A model generated the notes under the pieces. The model was given only the letters and a program-made list of their open reading frames with translations. It was not told the origin of the DNA and searched no databases. Source: Pseudobdellovibrionaceae bacterium (GTDB taxonomy: Bacteria > Bdellovibrionota > Bdellovibrionia > Bdellovibrionales > UBA1609). Taken from it: 64,000 nucleotides of DNA. This document shows, piece by piece, positions 17,454-25,908 of this stretch; the stretch's first letter is position 1, and each line of letters opens with the position of its first letter. The stretch covers positions 1 through 64,000 of the forward strand of contig CANEZP010000019.1 of NCBI GenBank assembly GCA_947444305.1, given 5' to 3'. Made by a program: the position numbers and the translations under genes.

Positions 17454-17819
17454 TTATTTGCTTTCTTGGCCGATGGCGTTCGTAAACGCGAAAATGCGCG
17501 TACGATGCTCTTTGGTCAAGTCTTGGAAGTGCAGTTCGGCCATGCGTTCAACCGATTTTGATTTGATATCGAGAGTTTTGTCGTAAGTTTTCAAAACCCG
17601 CACCTGGGTGTTGACGAACTCGTGCGTCACCGGGATTTCAAAAACAATCTGGTAATACATGCCCACGTGTAAAATTTGATTTTTGAGCCGTACGATCGCG
17701 CCCTGAACATTTACGAAAATAATCTCTACTTCGGATTTTACCGTCTCTTTTTCCAAAGTGCCGGCGATCGGGTACGGACGAACCTTTTTCTTTACGATTT
17801 TTACTTGCTGGTCAGACAC
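17454..17819 (-). CDS. PilZ-like domain protein
   Basis: A 121-residue basic protein whose strand pattern and order (KSEVEIIFVNVQGAIVRLKNQILHVGMYYQIVFEIPV, then TQVRVLKTYDK and MAELHFQDLTKEHRTRI) resembles a PilZ domain. The canonical c-di-GMP-binding RxxxR and DxSxxG motifs are not clear, so it may not bind the nucleotide. It overlaps the 3' end of the response regulator by 8 bases. This suggests a kinase, receiver and PilZ-like effector expressed together. Confidence 0.6.
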   Translation of the reverse strand: MSDQQVKIVKKKVRPYPIAGTLEKETVKSEVEIIFVNVQGAIVRLKNQILHVGMYYQIVFEIPVTHEFVNTQVRVLKTYDKTLDIKSKSVERMAELHFQDLTKEHRTRIFAFTNAIGQESK

Positions 17820-18174
17820 TCGCTAATTCCTCACCGGTTTTGACAACCGCAAATATATCCTCGAACGGCTTAGGAATAAAGAGATGCGCGCCGAGGGATT
17901 GTGCTCTTTCTAAATCATACTCGCCGGTGAAGGCCGACATCAAGATGACTTTCGCGTGCGCGCGGTCCGCCTTAGTTAGGGCACGTAATAAGTCGGGACC
18001 ACTAAGGCGCGGCATCAACACATCGAGAAAAACGAGATCGGGTTTGAAGCTCTGCCATTTTTCGAGGCCGCTCTGCCCGTCTTCGGCTTCCTCGATTTGA
18101 TGGCCTGACTTATGTAAAGCTCTCTTAAGAGACAGCCGCACCAAAGGTTCATCGTCGATCACCAAAACCTTCAT
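17812..18174 (-). CDS. single-domain response regulator
   Basis: The 120-residue product is a stand-alone receiver: acidic pocket VIDDEP, phospho-acceptor Asp in DLVFLDVLMP, conserved Ser/Thr in ILMSAF and Lys in LFIPKPFED. There is no output domain. I start it at ATG 18174, which forms a 4-base overlap with the histidine kinase stop; the longer ORF in the track reads into the kinase gene. Its partner is almost certainly that kinase. Confidence 0.93.
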   Translation of the reverse strand: MKVLVIDDEPLVRLSLKRALHKSGHQIEEAEDGQSGLEKWQSFKPDLVFLDVLMPRLSGPDLLRALTKADRAHAKVILMSAFTGEYDLERAQSLGAHLFIPKPFEDIFAVVKTGEELASV

Positions 18175-20063
18175 GATAAAATCTCGAGCGGGAGTTTTAC
18201 GCGGAACAACGAGCCCTGCCCTTCGCTCGATTCGCATTCCAGATCACCGCCGAACTGCCGCGCGATATCGCGACTAAGACTAAGCCCGAGACCGGTGCCC
18301 TCGCCTTCTTCCTTCGTGGTGAAGAACGGTTCAAAAATCCGTTCGCGCACCGACTCGACGATCCCCGGCCCGGTATCGCGCACTTCGAGAAACGCCCAGC
18401 CCTTGTCCTGATGAGTGTGCACGGTGATTTCTCCCTTATCTTTCATGGCCTGGCAGGCGTTGTTCACGAGATTGAAAATCACCTGCTGCATAAGGTGCGG
18501 CTCCACTTTCACCATAAGTTCGCCGTCGCTAAGCTGAATGTCGCTACGAAATTTCCCGGTCGCCGATTTTAAAAAAGGCAAAGTTTTGCGCGTGATTTCG
18601 TTGAGATCTAAAACTTGCGCCTTTTGCCCGATTCCGCCTTTAGAAAAATCCAGCAGGTTCGTGATGATGCTCTGACAGCGGGCCGACGCTTTTTCGACCT
18701 CGGTAAGATCTTTGTTCACCTGACCCTCGGGATCCGTCTCGGTAAGCAGAACTTGCGTGAGCGAGCGAATCCCGGTGAGTGGATTATTTAGTTCGTGCGC
18801 GATGTGACCCGCTAATTGGCCGATGGCCGACATCTTCTCGACCTGTACGACCTGGCTCTTCAATTTCTGCGAGCGTGTCTCGTCACGCAGATAAACGACC
18901 CAGCTTAGCGGTGGATCCTCTAAGCTCATGCGAATCGGATATTTTTCGACGGTGTAAAGCCTTTCGGCTACTTTCAAATGTTTTTCCTGACTTTGTAAAA
19001 CGGCGCGATACTCGTCACGCCAGTGGGAATTCGCGCGCAACACCCGTCCGTCGTGATCGAGAATGGCGATCGGTTCGGCCAATTCATCGAACGTCATTTC
19101 CCATTCTCGGGAAGTGCTTTTTAGCTCTTGTTCGAGCACCAAGCGATCCAGCGCCCAGCTTACCGGTTGCAGCTTTTCGCTCAGCGAAGCCACGATCGGA
19201 TCTAAATCCTTCGTGACTAAGTTGTGTTCGAACATCAGCAGAGGCGAGCGTGAAACATCTTTTTGGTGGCGCACGGTAATCAACGGAAAGCGAATGACCT
19301 TGGCGAACGGCCGCCCCATCGCGTTCGCGAGGAACTGACTATCTTCACTCTCGTTGACCCGGATTCGCGGGGAAACGACCCATTCGCCGCGCACGCGCGT
19401 GCTTATAGTTTGCGAACCGCGCAGGTAATACATATCGCCGTAGGCTTCACCCCTGGGTATAAATAGTAGCGGCGATTCAAGGCCATGGTGTTCTTTTAAT
19501 TGCCGGCGGATCAACGGCAAGAGATCGGCGACGTCGAGCAGCTGCGCGAGATCTTTGATGAAGCCGATGATCTCACGGACGCGCGAGATATTTTTTTGGC
19601 TCGCCTTACGAGAATCAACTTCGTTCGTGGTTCGCTCGATCACTACTTGTTCGAGGCCGCGGTTAAGTTCTTCTATCTGGCGGTTCTGCCCGCGCATCGC
19701 TTGCATTAAGGAATTGTTGCGTTCTTTTTCGGTCTGGCGGCTCAAGGCGACGCGTACAACCTTTGAAAGCTCGGCGGTGCCGTCGGCGATGTCCATGAAC
19801 AGCGCGCCCTTAAGGGTGTTGATCGCGCGCCTCAAGTTCTGCCCGGTCCAACCGTTGTCGACCAGGATGTAAGCTTTAGAAAATGAGATTTCTTCTTTAT
19901 GAACGTCGGTGATTTCCGCACGGTTGATTAGGATGACGGTCGCCGCCGGATTGAATTCGCGGCCGACGACCCAATCACAACCTAAATCGTCCAAGGCCTG
20001 GAGTTCGCTCCACCAATTCGGAGCGTCTCCTCGGGTTAATAACTGAATCGTCCTACGCTCCAT
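18171..20063 (-). CDS. soluble sensor histidine kinase with GAF-like and PAS regions
   Basis: The 630-residue protein has no membrane helices. The first 110 residues look like a degenerate receiver-type alpha/beta domain without the acceptor Asp; a coiled coil (about 115-170), a GAF-like region (about 180-320) and a PAS-like region (FDELAEPIAILDHDGRVLRANSHWR, about 325-400) follow. The kinase core has the H-box GHIAHELNNPLTGIR (H423), N-box FNLVNNACQAM, DTGPGI, FEPFFTTK and GTGLGLSLS. The architecture resembles NtrB/FlrB-type cytosolic kinases. Its downstream gene is a lone receiver, overlapping by 4 bases. Confidence 0.92.
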   Translation of the reverse strand: MERRTIQLLTRGDAPNWWSELQALDDLGCDWVVGREFNPAATVILINRAEITDVHKEEISFSKAYILVDNGWTGQNLRRAINTLKGALFMDIADGTAELSKVVRVALSRQTEKERNNSLMQAMRGQNRQIEELNRGLEQVVIERTTNEVDSRKASQKNISRVREIIGFIKDLAQLLDVADLLPLIRRQLKEHHGLESPLLFIPRGEAYGDMYYLRGSQTISTRVRGEWVVSPRIRVNESEDSQFLANAMGRPFAKVIRFPLITVRHQKDVSRSPLLMFEHNLVTKDLDPIVASLSEKLQPVSWALDRLVLEQELKSTSREWEMTFDELAEPIAILDHDGRVLRANSHWRDEYRAVLQSQEKHLKVAERLYTVEKYPIRMSLEDPPLSWVVYLRDETRSQKLKSQVVQVEKMSAIGQLAGHIAHELNNPLTGIRSLTQVLLTETDPEGQVNKDLTEVEKASARCQSIITNLLDFSKGGIGQKAQVLDLNEITRKTLPFLKSATGKFRSDIQLSDGELMVKVEPHLMQQVIFNLVNNACQAMKDKGEITVHTHQDKGWAFLEVRDTGPGIVESVRERIFEPFFTTKEEGEGTGLGLSLSRDIARQFGGDLECESSEGQGSLFRVKLPLEILS

Positions 20064-20067
20064 CCCG

Positions 20068-21732
20068 TTAGGATAGAGCAGGAATCAACACGTACTCAAG
20101 CTGATCGGCGACTTCGATCAAATCTCTGCGCCCGAGCGCATCGTTTAGCCCCGTAAGCATGGTCGACCACTCCGCTTCACCGACCTTTGTCGAGTGGCGC
20201 GAGAGTTCGTGCAACGTAGAGAGCAAGCTTTGAAAATCGTCTTGCACGCTCGCCATCCGGAATTCCCGGATCGCGGGCAAGCAACGGCGCGCGAGCTCGA
20301 TCGCACGTCGGCTGTCGCCGGCGGGTTCAACGTGGCGGCGATAGATGGCCGTGATCGTCTGCAAGTCGGTAAAAAGATTTTTGGTGCGAACCAAAGTTTC
20401 CTCGGCCGAGCCGGGCGGTATTCGCAAACGTTCGGTCTCGAACCACTGGACAAGCGGATCGATGCGCGGATTCAGCCGGCTGATTTCGGTCAACATCTGG
20501 TCGATGTTTTTTAAAATCAGCGCCGACGTCTTGCGACGCTCGGGCACTTGGAAATTATCGATTTGCGCGAGCGCGAGTTCGCTCAATTCAAACAATCTTT
20601 GGAACCCGAGCAGATCCGCTTCGATTTCGGCTTCGGGGTAAGAGCCTTGCGTATACAAAGCCTCGATCAAGTGCCACGAAAAATCGTTGAAGCTTAACTC
20701 GTGGAGGCCGAAAGGCTTGAGCGGTCCCGTGCGGTAAGCGCAGGGACTATGAGCCGTTTCGCCGTCGAGCATTGCGCGGGCTTCTTTAGCCACGCGGGCG
20801 GGCGCGATGGATTCGAGATCGGCTTCGTAAAGCACCCGGCTACCCGAGCTCGTCGGTCCCGTCGTCCAAAAGTTTGCGGTCTCGGAGCTCAATTGCAAAA
20901 CGGGCGTTTGGGTCAGCGAAGCCATCTGTGAAGGTGCACTGTCGCAACCGATGAACAACCGGCTTTCGGCTAATAATTGCATCAGGCCGGTCAACGTGGT
21001 TTGCCCGGTAAGATTGTGCACGCGATTTTGGTCAAACTGCGAGGCCACGGCTTCGGCCATGGAACGCTCATCGGGACTACCGACGAGGATCCAATTTTCA
21101 TCACCGAGCGCGAGGCCTTCGCGAATTACCGCGGCCCATTTGTCGGGCGGGTAAAGTCTAAGCGATTGGCTAGCGCCTAAATGTATAACGATCTGTTCTT
21201 TACGCTCGCGCTTTTCAGGCAACGCGTGAAAGTCCTCGTCGGTGAGATCGACTTGCGCGACGAGACCGAATATCTGCGTCACGTGAAAGCGATTCGAGCG
21301 CCCGATTTCACCCTGCGCGAAAAAATAGGCGCTGGCGTCATCGGGGATATTGAGAAAGCCGTCCTCAAAACGAGTGTAACCGGTGGTTTCGGTATGACCG
21401 TGCGATAAAATATCGGCGAGGTAGCTCGATACCGGTGAGAATGAGAGATTCACGATTTTATGAAACTCAAGCTCACGCAGCGGTGCGATGGCCGCCTTCA
21501 GCAAATCGTGCGCGGCGCCTTCATCACCCTTGGTGTATACGGGCTCAAGAATATCGGCCGTCGGCCAGCTATGCGCCGTGATTCCGTTAAAACCGTTTAG
21601 CGCTTCGCGAAAACGATGACGGACCAACACGTGCAGCTCGGCCCCCGGGTGTTGCCGTTGCAACGCCTTGAGCGTGGGCCAAGTTTGGTAGATATCACCG
21701 AATCGTGCGAGTTGAAGAACTAGGATACGCAT
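20068..21732 (-). CDS. long GT9-family glycosyltransferase (heptosyltransferase-like)
   Basis: Opens with RILVLQLARFGDIYQTWPTLKAL, the N-terminal GT9 motif, and has VIHLGASQSLRLYPPDKWAAVI and FIGCDSAPSQMASLTQTPVLQL, matching the nucleotide-sugar-binding half. At 554 residues it is about 200 longer than lipopolysaccharide heptosyltransferases; the extra C-terminal part is helical and unfamiliar. It is the last gene of an island running from fliS/fliT through a TPR protein, Maf-like protein and a second GT9, so a role in flagellin or flagellar glycan modification is inferred from context. Confidence 0.85.
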   Translation of the reverse strand: MRILVLQLARFGDIYQTWPTLKALQRQHPGAELHVLVRHRFREALNGFNGITAHSWPTADILEPVYTKGDEGAAHDLLKAAIAPLRELEFHKIVNLSFSPVSSYLADILSHGHTETTGYTRFEDGFLNIPDDASAYFFAQGEIGRSNRFHVTQIFGLVAQVDLTDEDFHALPEKRERKEQIVIHLGASQSLRLYPPDKWAAVIREGLALGDENWILVGSPDERSMAEAVASQFDQNRVHNLTGQTTLTGLMQLLAESRLFIGCDSAPSQMASLTQTPVLQLSSETANFWTTGPTSSGSRVLYEADLESIAPARVAKEARAMLDGETAHSPCAYRTGPLKPFGLHELSFNDFSWHLIEALYTQGSYPEAEIEADLLGFQRLFELSELALAQIDNFQVPERRKTSALILKNIDQMLTEISRLNPRIDPLVQWFETERLRIPPGSAEETLVRTKNLFTDLQTITAIYRRHVEPAGDSRRAIELARRCLPAIREFRMASVQDDFQSLLSTLHELSRHSTKVGEAEWSTMLTGLNDALGRRDLIEVADQLEYVLIPALS

Positions 21733-21874
21733 TCGTCAGTTGTTCCTTAATCATTTCTTCGAGAAGTTTTAGGCTCTTGGCATCTTTCGAGTAACCGCGG
21801 GTCGAGATAATTTTGCGCGTCGAAGTTTCTAAACGTTCGAGCACGGCTTTTAGTTTTTCGGGCGTTTCGTTCAT
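21695..21874 (-). CDS. small 59-residue protein between the two GT9 genes
   Basis: Too short for the ORF track. An ATG at 21874 preceded by TAAAGGAAAAGG opens a 59-codon frame (MNETPEKLKAVLERLETSTR, then a Lys-rich helical stretch) that ends at TGA 21697-21695, overlapping the start of the 554-residue GT9 gene by 38 bases. The good ribosome site, a charged helical composition unlike a random frame, and the overlap favour a real coupled gene. No family recognised. Confidence 0.6.
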   Translation of the reverse strand: MNETPEKLKAVLERLETSTRKIISTRGYSKDAKSLKLLEEMIKEQLTNAYPSSSTRTIR

Positions 21875-21929
21875 ACCTTTTCCTTTAGGGTAAACGTTTT
21901 TCTTAGACGTTTCTTCTTAAACGTACTTC

Positions 21930-23417
21930 TTAAACATTTTCGGTCCAGTTTGATTTCAACGTACGGATTAGCTTGGTCTTGTGTTCAAGATGCTGGTGCG
22001 CAAATTCGAGTTCGATCTGTTTTTTACGAAACTTCGCGATGTCGAGGAGGTCCGTACGCGGTGCACGTTCGCGCTTTAGGGTAAAGAGTTCTGAGCTGAC
22101 CGCCAGCGTCCGGTCGCCTTCCCGCTTCTCTAGGAAGTCGAGGTGCGCGAGCACGGGCAATTCAGCATCACCGGGAATTAACGCACGAAGTTCACGGCGT
22201 AGCGCCACGCCCTCGCTGCCGAATTCCGAAAATTGTTTCTGTCGTTCACGGTTGAGCGTGATCTTCCAAGCGCAACGCTCGACGAGCGTCGTGACCAAAC
22301 GAACGTTGCACTGCTCACTTAAATCCTGCGCGTACCAAAATCCCGAGCTGAGCTCGCGGCTGCGCAAGATATTCACTTCATTTTTGTAAGCGGCGGCGAC
22401 TTGTTCGATGGCGGCCCAATTGCCGTTAAGTAAGGCCGACGTCGCGCCGTGGACCGCGCCTACCGAAGGCACGCCGTCGTTAACCGCGCGCATGATCAAG
22501 GAGTCGGCTTTGTAAATGCCCGTACGGCGGGAATCGCTCCAGCCGATGCTGAGCTCGACGACTTTGGCCGAGCCGGAATTAGCCAAATGTTTAATGCTCG
22601 TATCGCCGGTGACCAAAACCTGGGCACGGTTCAACAGCGCGACGGCGCCTTCGAGCGAGGTGATCGCGGGAATAATCGTAACGCCGGCGTTCGCGATAAA
22701 TTCATTAATCCGGTCGCTCTCATTCGGAGCGCCGATGGCCACGATCTGCGCCGCGGGCCTTTCGCGTTTTATGTTACGGACAAAATCGGTCCATTGCGAA
22801 AGCGGCCAATTTTTCTTCTCGTCTGAAGTAAAAAGTTGGAGGGCGATCACTTCGCCTTCGCTTAAGGCAAGCGCGTCGACTTCGGCCTTACCCTTCGCGG
22901 TGGAGGTCATCTTCCAGTCGCGACCCGATTCACCGAGACCGCAAGCGTGCGCAAAAATATCCGTGTGGTGGAAGACGTCTTCAACTTCGCCGTCGGCGCG
23001 CTCATCCAGGTACCGGAACCAAGGCGAATAGAAATGCGGCAAACCTTTAAGATCGTAGGTTAGCCCGAGGCGGTCGCCGGCTTTGAGGTAGCCCGCGACC
23101 CACGCCGAGAAATGCGTTTGCGTGAGGTTAATGATCAAATCGTATTTTTCGGCGTTGATCGCGTCTAGCTGCTCTTGCAGAACGGCGAACGAAGCCAGCG
23201 TCGGCACGTCGGCTCGGTTCATGCCCTCTTGCAATTCATCGCGGTTCAACGTCCACCAGCGGCGCACGTTAGGGAGCATCGAGTGAAGTTGTCCGACGGG
23301 TTTAAAGCTAAGGACGTCGATCAGGGCATCGCCCCGCTTCGCGGCCAGGCCGTTGATCACCGGGACGGTCATCACCATGTCGCCCAAGCGTAAAAGATTG
23401 ATAACGAGTATCTTCAT
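21930..23417 (-). CDS. long GT9-family glycosyltransferase (heptosyltransferase-like)
   Basis: The 495-residue product has the same GT9 pattern as its neighbour: KILVINLLRLGDMVMTVPVINGL, IALQLFTSDEKKNWPLSQWTDFV and VLVTGDTSIKHLANSGSAKVVELS. Residues from about 340 form a helical C-terminal extension not found in LPS heptosyltransferases. Its ATG overlaps the Maf-like gene stop by one base (TAATG). The two GT9 proteins share organisation but are clearly diverged. Acceptor unknown; flagellar glycosylation is suggested by the flanking fliS and fliD genes. Confidence 0.85.
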   Translation of the reverse strand: MKILVINLLRLGDMVMTVPVINGLAAKRGDALIDVLSFKPVGQLHSMLPNVRRWWTLNRDELQEGMNRADVPTLASFAVLQEQLDAINAEKYDLIINLTQTHFSAWVAGYLKAGDRLGLTYDLKGLPHFYSPWFRYLDERADGEVEDVFHHTDIFAHACGLGESGRDWKMTSTAKGKAEVDALALSEGEVIALQLFTSDEKKNWPLSQWTDFVRNIKRERPAAQIVAIGAPNESDRINEFIANAGVTIIPAITSLEGAVALLNRAQVLVTGDTSIKHLANSGSAKVVELSIGWSDSRRTGIYKADSLIMRAVNDGVPSVGAVHGATSALLNGNWAAIEQVAAAYKNEVNILRSRELSSGFWYAQDLSEQCNVRLVTTLVERCAWKITLNRERQKQFSEFGSEGVALRRELRALIPGDAELPVLAHLDFLEKREGDRTLAVSSELFTLKRERAPRTDLLDIAKFRKKQIELEFAHQHLEHKTKLIRTLKSNWTENV

Positions 23418-24037
23418 TACTTCACCAACTCTCTTAGGGCCTTGAACAAAAGCTTTTCTCGCTCTTCGGAATTTTGCACGAGCTCGGTTTGTTCTAGATC
23501 GTAAATAGTCAACGGCATGTCGGAAGCACGGTCGATGCGCGAATGAGCGTCAAAGCCGGGAGCGTTGCGCAGCTTCCACTGCCAAGTCAGCGCGCCCCAG
23601 TCGCGGCCGAGCAATTGGGCCCGGCATTCTTCGTATACTTTCGCGTCTATCAGCAGCGATGCCGGGTGCATCAAGACAACGAAGCTGCCGAGCACGGCTT
23701 TTTTAACTTGCATGGAGGCTCGCAATTCGCGGGCCGTCTTCACGTGTTCGAACGTCACGCGGCTGGCCGGAAACATGTGCAAACCTTGGGACGCGGTTAA
23801 AATTTGTTCGTGAGTATCGATGACCAAAATCTTGGCATCGGTTCTGTCGAGAAGCTCGGCGACGTGGTGACCCGACGCCATCCCGAGCACGATCACCGTG
23901 CGCACCTTCTCAAGGAATTCGGGGCGACGATCGATCCATTCGCGCGCCTCTTGCCGCGGATTGAAACGGGAGGCGAGCAGCCGGCCGCCGAAACGAATGA
24001 CCTTCTCGCCGTTAGCGGCGTCGATAATCTCGATCAA
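23417..24037 (-). CDS. Maf (motility accessory factor) N-terminal-like protein
   Basis: The 206-residue protein contains LLASRFNPRQEAREWI followed by a Rossmann-type VIVLGMASGHHVAELLDRTDAKILVIDTHEQIL, the arrangement seen at the beginning of Maf-type flagellin glycosyltransferases. Maf proteins are usually about 600 residues and carry the catalytic DUF115 core after this region, which is absent here. It may act with the GT9 enzymes as a split or reduced system. It overlaps both neighbours (4-base ATGA with the TPR gene, 1 base with the GT9). Confidence 0.6.
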   Translation of the reverse strand: MIEIIDAANGEKVIRFGGRLLASRFNPRQEAREWIDRRPEFLEKVRTVIVLGMASGHHVAELLDRTDAKILVIDTHEQILTASQGLHMFPASRVTFEHVKTARELRASMQVKKAVLGSFVVLMHPASLLIDAKVYEECRAQLLGRDWGALTWQWKLRNAPGFDAHSRIDRASDMPLTIYDLEQTELVQNSEEREKLLFKALRELVK

Positions 24038-24924
24038 GCGTTTGTCCTTAGTTGAGCGGCTAATTGCAGCGCCTGTTCGTTCGCGGGATTCACCGCGAGT
24101 AAACGTTCAAGTTCCAACTTCGCAGAATTAGCTTCGCCGCGCCGATGGCTTAGCCAGACGAAGGCGAGCGATAACTTCTCGTTCCAGCCGCCTTCCATCA
24201 AAAAATTGCGGATCAATTCAAGAGCGCGGAATTCGCGGCCCTCTTGCGTGCTCCACTCGAGCGCAAGACCAAGCGCCGTTTCGTTGAGCGGATTGTATTG
24301 CAGAGCCGCTTCGATGTTTCCCCACGCGAGTTCCCAATCGCCTTTCATGCGATGGCAGAGCGCCAGTCCAACCCACGCTTTGTCATTTTCCGGATTGATT
24401 TCGAGCGCGGCGCGGAACTGTTCAAGGGCTTCGTCCCATTTCGCTTTTTGAATTTCGAGCGTACCTAAGTTTACGTATAAGGTGTCCGAACCGGGATTCA
24501 AGCGATGAGCTTTGAAGTAGTTGTCTTGTGCCGAATCGAAATCGCCTTTACGAACAAGAATGTTGCCGAGCGTTTTGAAAACTTCGAAGAGTCCTTTTGC
24601 GTTCTCGGGTGCGACGAGTACCGCTTGTTGCAAGTGATCGAAAGCATGATCCATTTGATCAAGCTGATATTCGACTTGCGCCAACGCGTTCAAGGTTTCG
24701 AACCGGTAATCGATTTTGATAACGTTACGAAGAATGCGAACGCTCTCGTCGAAACGATTCATCAAACGCAAACGGTTCGCCAATTCCATCGCGATCAAAC
24801 TATCGTTGGGGTCGATTTGTAAAATCATGTATAGCTCGGCAAGGTCGAGCTTCGGTGATTCAACCGGCGGCTGAATTTTACTTATTAAGACTTCGGCCGT
24901 GGGCGTGTGCTGATTTAATTCCAA
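24034..24924 (-). CDS. TPR-repeat protein
   Basis: About 296 residues of tetratricopeptide repeats, for example SLIAMELANRLRLMNRFDESVRIL, GNILVRKGDFDSAQDNYFKAHRLNPGSDTLYVNLGTLEI and LAWGNIEAALQYNPLNETALGLAL. No signal peptide. The ORF track starts at TTG 24966 without a ribosome site; I prefer TTG 24924, which follows GGAGG by 5 bases, though ATG 24939 is also possible. TPR proteins mediate protein contacts; in this operon it could scaffold the GT9/Maf-like enzymes or a flagellin substrate. Confidence 0.8.
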   Translation of the reverse strand: MELNQHTPTAEVLISKIQPPVESPKLDLAELYMILQIDPNDSLIAMELANRLRLMNRFDESVRILRNVIKIDYRFETLNALAQVEYQLDQMDHAFDHLQQAVLVAPENAKGLFEVFKTLGNILVRKGDFDSAQDNYFKAHRLNPGSDTLYVNLGTLEIQKAKWDEALEQFRAALEINPENDKAWVGLALCHRMKGDWELAWGNIEAALQYNPLNETALGLALEWSTQEGREFRALELIRNFLMEGGWNEKLSLAFVWLSHRRGEANSAKLELERLLAVNPANEQALQLAAQLRTNA

Positions 24925-25050
24925 GGTTGCCTCCAACATGATCTTGTTGAGCAACCCCGGTGCCAAATTTGCTTGAGCTTAAAACGGGAACTGAGGTCTT
25001 TTTCTAGGCGGAGGGCTGGACGGAATCACTCCCGTCCAGTCAAATTTCTG

Positions 25051-25476
25051 TTACGCTTCTTCGTCGAGTTTGCCGGGTGCATCGCCCGATTTGTACGCGC
25101 CGATGGCTTTTTTGCCGGACTGGACGGTACGCAATTCACGAATGATGTTGGACTTGGCTTTTTCGATTACGGAAAGAATTTGTAAGTCCTGCGCCAAGAT
25201 GCGCTGAACCATGTCGTTCTTTATATTCATGGCCGTAACCATTTCCTTTTTATTCTGATTCGATACGACGGGCGCATCACCGTGCGTGCTGGCGGCCGCG
25301 TCGATCAAACGATCGATGCAACGAACAAGATCAAGAATCGTCTCGCGCGATTGATAGAAAACTTCGAGGTTATCGAAATTGCCTTCTGAGAAGTTGAGCA
25401 GTTCGCCCTCGTTGAGCTCCAAGAACTTACCGAGATGGTAATTCTTGTCCTTTAATAAATTAATGATCGTGTCCAT
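25051..25476 (-). CDS. fliT: FliT/FlgN-like flagellar export chaperone
   Basis: A 141-residue helical protein (MDTIINLLKDKNYHLGKFLELNEGELLNF..., VFYQSRETILDLVRCIDRLID) with the size and composition of FliT/FlgN-type chaperones, directly downstream of fliS, where fliT usually lies. FliT chaperones FliD and in some species regulates FlhDC, which is not expected here. I start it at ATG 25476 because GGAGGG sits 4 bases upstream; the track start at 25488 overlaps that site. The family match is loose, so the name rests partly on position. Confidence 0.6.
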   Translation of the reverse strand: MDTIINLLKDKNYHLGKFLELNEGELLNFSEGNFDNLEVFYQSRETILDLVRCIDRLIDAAASTHGDAPVVSNQNKKEMVTAMNIKNDMVQRILAQDLQILSVIEKAKSNIIRELRTVQSGKKAIGAYKSGDAPGKLDEEA

Positions 25477-25508
25477 TTGGCCCTCCATGACCTGTATGAG
25501 AAGAATCC

Positions 25509-25904
25509 CTATTTGTTGCTAAGATTTTCTTCGCGCTTAATTTTTTCGAGCGCTTCCACCCATCCTGAGTAGAGCGTTTCGAGAACTTTCAATGCATCTT
25601 CAAGGGGCTTCGGTTGCCCGGTCGCGTTCGTCTTCGTCAGCTGTTCCGTAATGAACATATAGAGCTGCTCGAGGTTCTTCGCGATATCTCCACCGACTTC
25701 ATGATTCAAAGTGTTGTTCAATTCCATGACGATGTCGTAGGCGCGGCCGATGTTTATTCCGCGACCCGCGATATCTTTCTTCTCGATGGCGATCAACGCT
25801 TGTTTCACGAAGCGGATTGCGCCTTCGTAAAGCATCAGCAAGATTTTTTCTTTGCTCGCGCTTTGTACCGAGGTCTTTTTATATTGTGCTACGCCACTTT
25901 TCAT
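25509..25904 (-). CDS. fliS: flagellin export chaperone FliS
   Basis: The 131-residue product has the FliS signature: YKKTSVQSASKEKILLMLYEGAIRFVKQALIAIEKKD, GRAYDIVMELNNTLNHEVGGDIAKNLEQLYMFITEQL. FliS caps the C-terminal helices of flagellin to prevent premature polymerisation and brings it to the FlhA docking site. It begins 4 bases after the fliD stop and is followed by the FliT-like gene. Confidence 0.95.
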   Translation of the reverse strand: MKSGVAQYKKTSVQSASKEKILLMLYEGAIRFVKQALIAIEKKDIAGRGINIGRAYDIVMELNNTLNHEVGGDIAKNLEQLYMFITEQLTKTNATGQPKPLEDALKVLETLYSGWVEALEKIKREENLSNK

Positions 25905-25908
25905 AACC

